This document shows positions 5,547-9,226 of a stretch of DNA of 9,226 bases, piece after piece. The position numbers and the translations under genes were made by a program. Origin of the DNA: Candidatus Omnitrophota bacterium (GTDB lineage: Bacteria; Omnitrophota; Gorgyraeia; Gygaellales; Profunditerraquicolaceae). The number at the start of each line of letters is the position of its first letter. The first letter of the stretch is position 1. Below the pieces are notes generated by a model. The model did not search any database. It was given only the letters and a program-made list of their open reading frames with translations, and was not told the origin of the DNA. The DNA lies in contig JASEHM010000020.1 of assembly GCA_030018895.1 (NCBI GenBank), forward strand, positions 1 through 9,226, in the 5' to 3' direction.

Positions 5547-6062
5547 TTATATCCTCTTTATCAGGCCTTGGAGAAAACCTGTCTCTGCCTCTAATAAAGC
5601 AAGATTATGCCCTAAGATACTGCTTAAAGAAAATGCGCCTTTTGCGTTTTGACTCTTAAACATTTGTTTTAAACCGTTAGAGATCCTCCTTAAAATAATT
5701 AACCGCGTCTTAAGCTTCCTGCGGGCAAAATCAGGCTGGACATAATGCAAAAAATATAAACTGAGATCCAAACTAAACTGTGGCCGCTTAAAATCAAATA
5801 AACTCTTGCTTAAAAGCTCATTAAAACGGTCCTCTCCCTTAGAGGTCAAGCAATAAACAATGCGCTGCGGCCTCCTGCCGAATTTATTTAAATGCTTTGC
5901 CAATAGGCCGTTTTTCTCTAAAACCCTTAAAGGGTAATAGACAGAGCTTAATTCCACGCCTGCGAACAAAGAAAGAATTTCCCTGACTTTTAATTTTATA
6001 TCATAACCGTGTTTTGGGCCTTCTTTAAGAAGCCCAAGCAAAAGCAATTCGTGCTCAATCAT
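5547..6062 (-). CDS. PadR-family transcriptional regulator
   Basis: This 171-residue DNA-binding protein has an N-terminal winged helix typical of PadR proteins: LLLLGLLKEGPKHGYDIK (6-23), the recognition region SSVYYPLRVLEKNGLL (39-54) and the wing GRRPQRIVYCLTSKG (62-76). Residues from about 95 onward form the longer helical C-terminal dimerisation region. PadR proteins usually repress nearby genes and respond to small molecules. The ATG overlaps the accA stop codon (ATGA, 4 nt), so it is probably translated by coupling with accA and may regulate this operon or lipid metabolism. The effector and target are not visible. No convincing terminator follows. Confidence 0.88.
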   Translation of the reverse strand: MIEHELLLLGLLKEGPKHGYDIKLKVREILSLFAGVELSSVYYPLRVLEKNGLLAKHLNKFGRRPQRIVYCLTSKGEDRFNELLSKSLFDFKRPQFSLDLSLYFLHYVQPDFARRKLKTRLIILRRISNGLKQMFKSQNAKGAFSLSSILGHNLALLEAETGFLQGLIKRI

Positions 6063-7006
6063 TCTATCGCGCCTATACTTCTAAACTTCTTATACCTTAA
6101 TTTTAATAACTCATCTTTGGCATAGGTCTTTAGTTCTTTTAAATTTCTCTTTATTGCCTCTTTTAAATTCTGGGCTGTTTTTTGGATGTCATGATGCGCC
6201 CCGCCTAATGGCTCAGGGATTATTTCATCAATAATATCCATTTTTAAAAGGTCCTGAGCAGTCAACTTTAACACCTCTGCTGCCTCAGACGCTTTTGCGC
6301 CATCCTTCCAGAGTATCGCAGCGCATCCTTCAGGAGAAATCACAGAATAATACGCATTCTCTAAAACACAGACTCTGTCTGCTACACCAATGCCCAATGC
6401 CCCGCCTGAACCGCCCTCGCCTATTACTGTGGCAATTATGGGAACCTTAAAATAAATCATCTCTCTTAGATTAAGCGCGATTGCTTGGGATTGGCCGCGT
6501 TCTTCTGCCCCTATTCCCGGATAAGCGCCAGGCGTGTCAATAAATATTATAATAGGCAAACCAAACTTTTCTGCCAGCTGCATAACTCGCAAGGCCTTAC
6601 GATAACCTTCTGGATGGCTGCAGCCAAAATTACGCTTTAGGTTCTCCTTAGTATCTCTCCCTTTTTGATGGCCGATAAAAGCAATCTTTTGATTATCTAA
6701 TTTTGCTATACCGCAAATCATCGCCTTATCATCGCCAAAAACCCGATCGCCGTGCAATTCTATAAAATCAGACATTAAGATACTAATATAATCAAGGCTG
6801 TAAGGCCTTTGGGGGTGCCGGGCAATCTGCACCTTTTGCCAGGCAGTTAAGTTACTATAGGTATCCTCCTTTAAGGTTAGAAGCTTATCCTCTAAGCGTT
6901 TGACTTCAGAAGAAAGATCTATCTTCTTCTCCAGAATAAAATTCTTTAGCTCCTGAATCTTTTTTTCCAGCTCTGTAATGGGTTTTTCAAAATTTAATCC
7001 AACCAT
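6059..7006 (-). CDS. accA: Acetyl-CoA carboxylase carboxyltransferase subunit alpha
   Basis: With AccD this subunit transfers the carboxyl group from carboxybiotin to acetyl-CoA, giving malonyl-CoA, the first committed step of fatty acid synthesis. The 315 residues compare with about 319 in E. coli. The N-terminal helical region (5-60) is followed by the crotonase-fold carboxyltransferase domain: HPQRPYSLDYI (64-74), FGCSHPEGYRKALR (127-140), FIDTPGAYPGIGAEERGQ (155-172), the oxyanion-forming GEGGSGGALGIG (197-208), and SVISPEGCAAILWKD (221-235). All key glycines are present. accD, accB and accC are not in this window. The ribosome binding site is weak (GAAGAAAAG). The gene overlaps the downstream PadR regulator by 4 nt. 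Confidence 0.97.
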   Translation of the reverse strand: MVGLNFEKPITELEKKIQELKNFILEKKIDLSSEVKRLEDKLLTLKEDTYSNLTAWQKVQIARHPQRPYSLDYISILMSDFIELHGDRVFGDDKAMICGIAKLDNQKIAFIGHQKGRDTKENLKRNFGCSHPEGYRKALRVMQLAEKFGLPIIIFIDTPGAYPGIGAEERGQSQAIALNLREMIYFKVPIIATVIGEGGSGGALGIGVADRVCVLENAYYSVISPEGCAAILWKDGAKASEAAEVLKLTAQDLLKMDIIDEIIPEPLGGAHHDIQKTAQNLKEAIKRNLKELKTYAKDELLKLRYKKFRSIGAIE

Positions 7007-7036
7007 TTACTTTTCTTCGCTCACAATTATGAATTT

Positions 7037-7069
7037 CCACGAATTTTTTTTATTCGTAATAATCCGTGG
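7037..7069. repeat. Intergenic inverted repeat between the transpeptidase gene and accA
   Basis: CCACG (7037-7041) pairs with CGTGG (7065-7069), and alternatively ACGAAT (7039-7044) pairs with ATTCGT (7052-7057), around an eight-T run. It resembles the common ATTCGTGG-type intergenic repeats. It lacks a U tract after the stem on the minus strand, so it is not a clear terminator. Confidence 0.45.
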
Positions 7070-7076
7070 TTTAGGT

Positions 7077-7901
7077 TTAATCAACAATAATAACCTCTGT
7101 TCCCTCAGGCACAATTGTATATAATTCCTCAACATCAGAATTAGCCATCCGTACACAGCCCTGAGTAACCTGTTTGCCTAGGTTTTGCGGCTCAGTAGTA
7201 CCGTGAATACCATAACCAGGCAAATTAAACCCTAACCAGCGCGTGCCTAGAACATTTTCTTCTGAACCGGCAGGTATAACAGCGCCTGCCTTAAACCATG
7301 TAGGATGGATAAGTTTATTGATAATTTTAAAGCTTCCTATAGGAGTAGAATTATCTTTTCCCGTTGAAACAATATATGTTTTTAAGATCTCCTCTTGAAA
7401 TTTTAACATCAGAAGGTTCTGGGATTTATCCACAAATATACTAAAAGGCAAATGTATTACTTTGATTTTTTTTGCTGGAGTAATTAAGTCCTTAGCCAAA
7501 TTATTACTCTTTTTAATTAAGTCAACAGTAGTTTTAAACTCCCTGGCAATTTTATTTAATGCATCTCCTGGTTTTATTTCATAAAGGATACTGCCAGAAG
7601 TTATTATTGGAGAAAATAAAAGCTTTATATTAATCTCCTCAGTTATTTTCTGCCAGTTCATTACATCAGGAGAGTTAGGAAATTCAGTAATTAATTTTTG
7701 ATACATTGCCTTAGCATTAATAAGATCGTCCTTCGCCTGAAATCCTCTCGCCTGAGATAATAACCCTGATACAGTAAAAACGCAAGCAGGCTTTGTCCCA
7801 ACACCAGAAGGCCGCGGCCCAATCCTTTTTATCTTCAGCGCCAAAAAAGCAGCGCTCAATATTATTACTACAGGTATTATTATCCAAACTTTTTTATTCA
7901 T
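7077..7901 (-). CDS. LysM and L,D-transpeptidase (YkuD) domain protein
   Basis: This is a membrane-anchored peptidoglycan enzyme. In the family the YkuD domain forms 3-3 cross-links or attaches proteins to the wall using a catalytic cysteine. The 274 residues contain an N-terminal signal anchor (5-23), a short TPR-like helical hairpin (45-93, ending in EFPNSPDV), a LysM peptidoglycan-binding motif (107-149, YEIKPGDALNKIAREF), and the YkuD domain (152-273). The catalytic set is complete: GIHG with H233, then TQGCVRM with C249 and R251. TAGGAG upstream of the ATG is a good ribosome binding site. The neighbouring envelope-type genes fit a wall-modification role. Confidence 0.94.
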   Translation of the reverse strand: MNKKVWIIIPVVIILSAAFLALKIKRIGPRPSGVGTKPACVFTVSGLLSQARGFQAKDDLINAKAMYQKLITEFPNSPDVMNWQKITEEINIKLLFSPIITSGSILYEIKPGDALNKIAREFKTTVDLIKKSNNLAKDLITPAKKIKVIHLPFSIFVDKSQNLLMLKFQEEILKTYIVSTGKDNSTPIGSFKIINKLIHPTWFKAGAVIPAGSEENVLGTRWLGFNLPGYGIHGTTEPQNLGKQVTQGCVRMANSDVEELYTIVPEGTEVIIVD

Positions 7902-7953
7902 TTAAGCTCCTATCTTAAGAATTTAAAAAATACCCAATATATTCGTTACTCTC

Positions 7954-8400
7954 TTAATGCGCCAGAAAAGCTATAAGTATTCCCAACAAAAAACCCATAA
8001 CAACCTCAAGCGGCGTATGCCCGACAAGTTCACGCAATCGCTCTTCCCGAATCTTGCCTTGCCAATAAATATCATCCATTACCTTATTTAAGATTCTGGC
8101 CTGACTTCCGGTTGCGCGCCTAACGCCTTGCGCATCAAACATTACAACTATAGCAAATGAAGCAGCCAAAGCAAAGTAGACACTGTCAAATCCGCATTCT
8201 AATCCAATCGTGGCAGCCAAACAAGATGCGCCTGCTGCATGGCTAGAGGGCATTCCCCCTGTGCCCACGAGCCAACGGAAATCAAATTTTCTTTGCCGGA
8301 TTACCCCAAGACTAACCTTAATGCCTTGGGCAATTAACCATGCAGAAAGCGTGGTTATAAAAATTTTATTTTTCCATAACTGCGCTAAAATATCCTTCAT
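7954..8400 (-). CDS. Divergent PAP2 family (DUF212/YuiD-like) membrane protein
   Basis: The 148-residue membrane protein has family motifs GGMPSSHAAG (48-57), DAQGVRRATGSQARILN (89-105) and LRELVGHTPLEVVMG (122-136), with about four hydrophobic segments (13-33, 57-69, 75-89, 133-147). The conserved serine/histidine pair and second histidine resemble the phosphatase motifs of PAP2 enzymes, so a lipid- or polyprenyl-phosphate phosphatase role is plausible but unproven for this family. No clear Shine-Dalgarno site precedes the ATG. It sits 52 bp upstream of the L,D-transpeptidase gene on the same strand. Confidence 0.93.
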   Translation of the reverse strand: MKDILAQLWKNKIFITTLSAWLIAQGIKVSLGVIRQRKFDFRWLVGTGGMPSSHAAGASCLAATIGLECGFDSVYFALAASFAIVVMFDAQGVRRATGSQARILNKVMDDIYWQGKIREERLRELVGHTPLEVVMGFLLGILIAFLAH

Positions 8401-8425
8401 TAGTTTTTACTGAAAAACCAGCAGA

Positions 8426-8514
8426 AACTTGATTACAGAGATTTTCAAAAAGATTACAAAGATTTTTAACGCGTTTAATCTTGCAATCTATATCTTAATC
8501 GCTGTAATCAAGTT
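8426..8514. repeat. 89-bp imperfect palindrome
   Basis: The tips AACTTGATTACAG (8426-8438) and CTGTAATCAAGTT (8502-8514) are perfect complements. Inside, AGATTACAAAGATT faces AATCTTGCAATCT, and the centre is AACGCGTT. The whole stretch can fold into one long hairpin on either strand. It lies between two same-strand genes and may be a MITE-like repeat or a processing site. A smaller GTTAAC/GTTAAC hairpin follows (8512-8538). Confidence 0.65.
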
Positions 8515-8545
8515 AACACTGGCTTTTTCAATGTTAACCTCATTA

Positions 8546-9142
8546 TTATTTAGCAACAGGAATTACTTCTACTCTAAGATTAGTCGAATGAGCCTGTTCG
8601 CCGTTCTTTATCAGGTATCCACGGTTTCCTTCAATAGCCTTGTTGATTTTAACAGGATTTTTTATTTCCAGGCGCGTCTTACGCGCCTGTTTTTTAAGTT
8701 CCTTAATAGCTTTCTTAAGCTCATTAATAGAATTTAATTTTACCTTAAAACCTTCTATTTCCTGCGAAAACCGTTCCTTTTCCTGTTGCAGTGTTTCATT
8801 TTCTAATTTTAACAGGGAAATCTTTGAGCTTAACCCTTCAACTGCCTGATTTGTCTCTTTTAAGTCAATAAATAAGCTAATAATTTTTGTTTTATCGGCT
8901 TTTAAGTATTTTTTTAATTCCGTGTTTTTCTGCTCTATTTTACGATTTATATCCTTTTCTTTCTCTATCTCCTGCAAGATGTTTTGTTTCTCTTTTTCTA
9001 AAACGGCTATTCCGTGCTTCGCCCTATCTAACTCACTGATTAACTCATACTTCTCTTTTTGAATAGAAATAAACTTAAAGATGCTGAATGCGGCAATACT
9101 GAGCAAAAAAACAATTAAGATATTCTTAAATCCTTTATTCAT
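8546..9142 (-). CDS. Membrane-anchored coiled-coil protein of unknown function
   Basis: The 198-residue product has a short basic N-terminus, one membrane segment (about 7-26), and then a long heptad-rich, lysine/glutamate-rich coiled coil (about 28-160, e.g. AVLEKEKQNILQEIEKEK). A C-terminal tail follows with GNRGYLIKNGEQAH and RVEVIPVAK that looks structured and may be the conserved part. I recognise no enzyme motif. The architecture suits a scaffold facing the periplasm. It is the first gene of the minus-strand cluster visible here. No Shine-Dalgarno-like sequence precedes the ATG. The frame is open throughout and has ordinary lysine/isoleucine-rich composition for this genome. Confidence 0.82.
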   Translation of the reverse strand: MNKGFKNILIVFLLSIAAFSIFKFISIQKEKYELISELDRAKHGIAVLEKEKQNILQEIEKEKDINRKIEQKNTELKKYLKADKTKIISLFIDLKETNQAVEGLSSKISLLKLENETLQQEKERFSQEIEGFKVKLNSINELKKAIKELKKQARKTRLEIKNPVKINKAIEGNRGYLIKNGEQAHSTNLRVEVIPVAK

Positions 9143-9173
9143 AGCTATTTAGTTAGCGTTAAAAAGTCTATTA

Positions 9174-9226
9174 TGGGACTGTTGCGAAATGCTATTTTTC
9201 GTCATTTTGAGCGAAGCGAAAAATCT
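9174..9226. mobile_element. Second copy of the MITE-like element, cut by the window end
   Basis: These 53 bp are identical to 2531-2583 (the TGGGACTGTTGC end plus the GTCATTTTGAG palindrome arm). It lies 32 bp upstream of the coiled-coil gene. The right half is outside the window. Confidence 0.85.

Noticed and set aside
8429..8737. 102-residue plus-strand open frame
   Set aside because: It covers the palindrome at 8426-8514 and the antisense of the coiled-coil gene's end.

Overview
The window is AT-rich bacterial chromosome that reads as a draft genome of an uncultivated, Gram-negative-like lineage. The gene set (enolase followed by a FtsB-like protein, a shortened FtsH, accA, an L,D-transpeptidase, a short lipoprotein, and many palindromic intergenic repeats) reminds me of Candidatus Omnitrophota. 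That placement is an impression from gene content, not something the sequence proves.

Left part, minus strand (31-2068): enolase (eno), a FtsB/DivIC-like division protein one base after it, then an initiator tRNA gene and an intrinsic terminator. The tRNA-fMet gene is the highlight. It is split in the anticodon loop by a 288-nt group I intron that resembles the subgroup IC3 tRNA introns (Azoarcus type) and encodes no homing endonuclease.

Middle (2069-2938): about 870 bp with no intact gene, full of repeats. It holds a TGTCATTCCC-type palindrome, a decayed coding-like repeat on the minus strand with two in-frame stops, a 121-bp MITE-like element with inverted ends and a 6-bp target duplication sitting exactly at the edge of that decayed frame, and a second palindrome bracketed by its own 15-bp inverted ends. 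The remainder (2217-2258 and 2069-2142) shows nothing I can name. A putative promoter and a 16-bp perfect hairpin precede the next gene.

Plus-strand pair (2939-5480): a membrane AAA+ zinc protease of the FtsH family with a very short loop between its two membrane segments, then a small lipoprotein of unknown function. The lipoprotein's ribosome binding site, start codon and first codons lie inside a dispersed repeat that also occurs between ftsB and the tRNA.

Right part, minus strand (5547-9142), apparently one directional cluster read from right to left: a membrane-anchored coiled-coil protein, a divergent PAP2-family membrane protein, a LysM/L,D-transpeptidase, accA (acetyl-CoA carboxylase carboxyltransferase alpha) and a PadR-type regulator overlapping accA by 4 nt. 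The theme is envelope and fatty-acid metabolism. The window ends inside a second copy of the MITE-like element.

I did not find a CRISPR array, defence island or phage module. The most unusual items are the intron-split initiator tRNA, the nested repeats at 2259-2791, and the repeat-derived gene start at 4609-4650.
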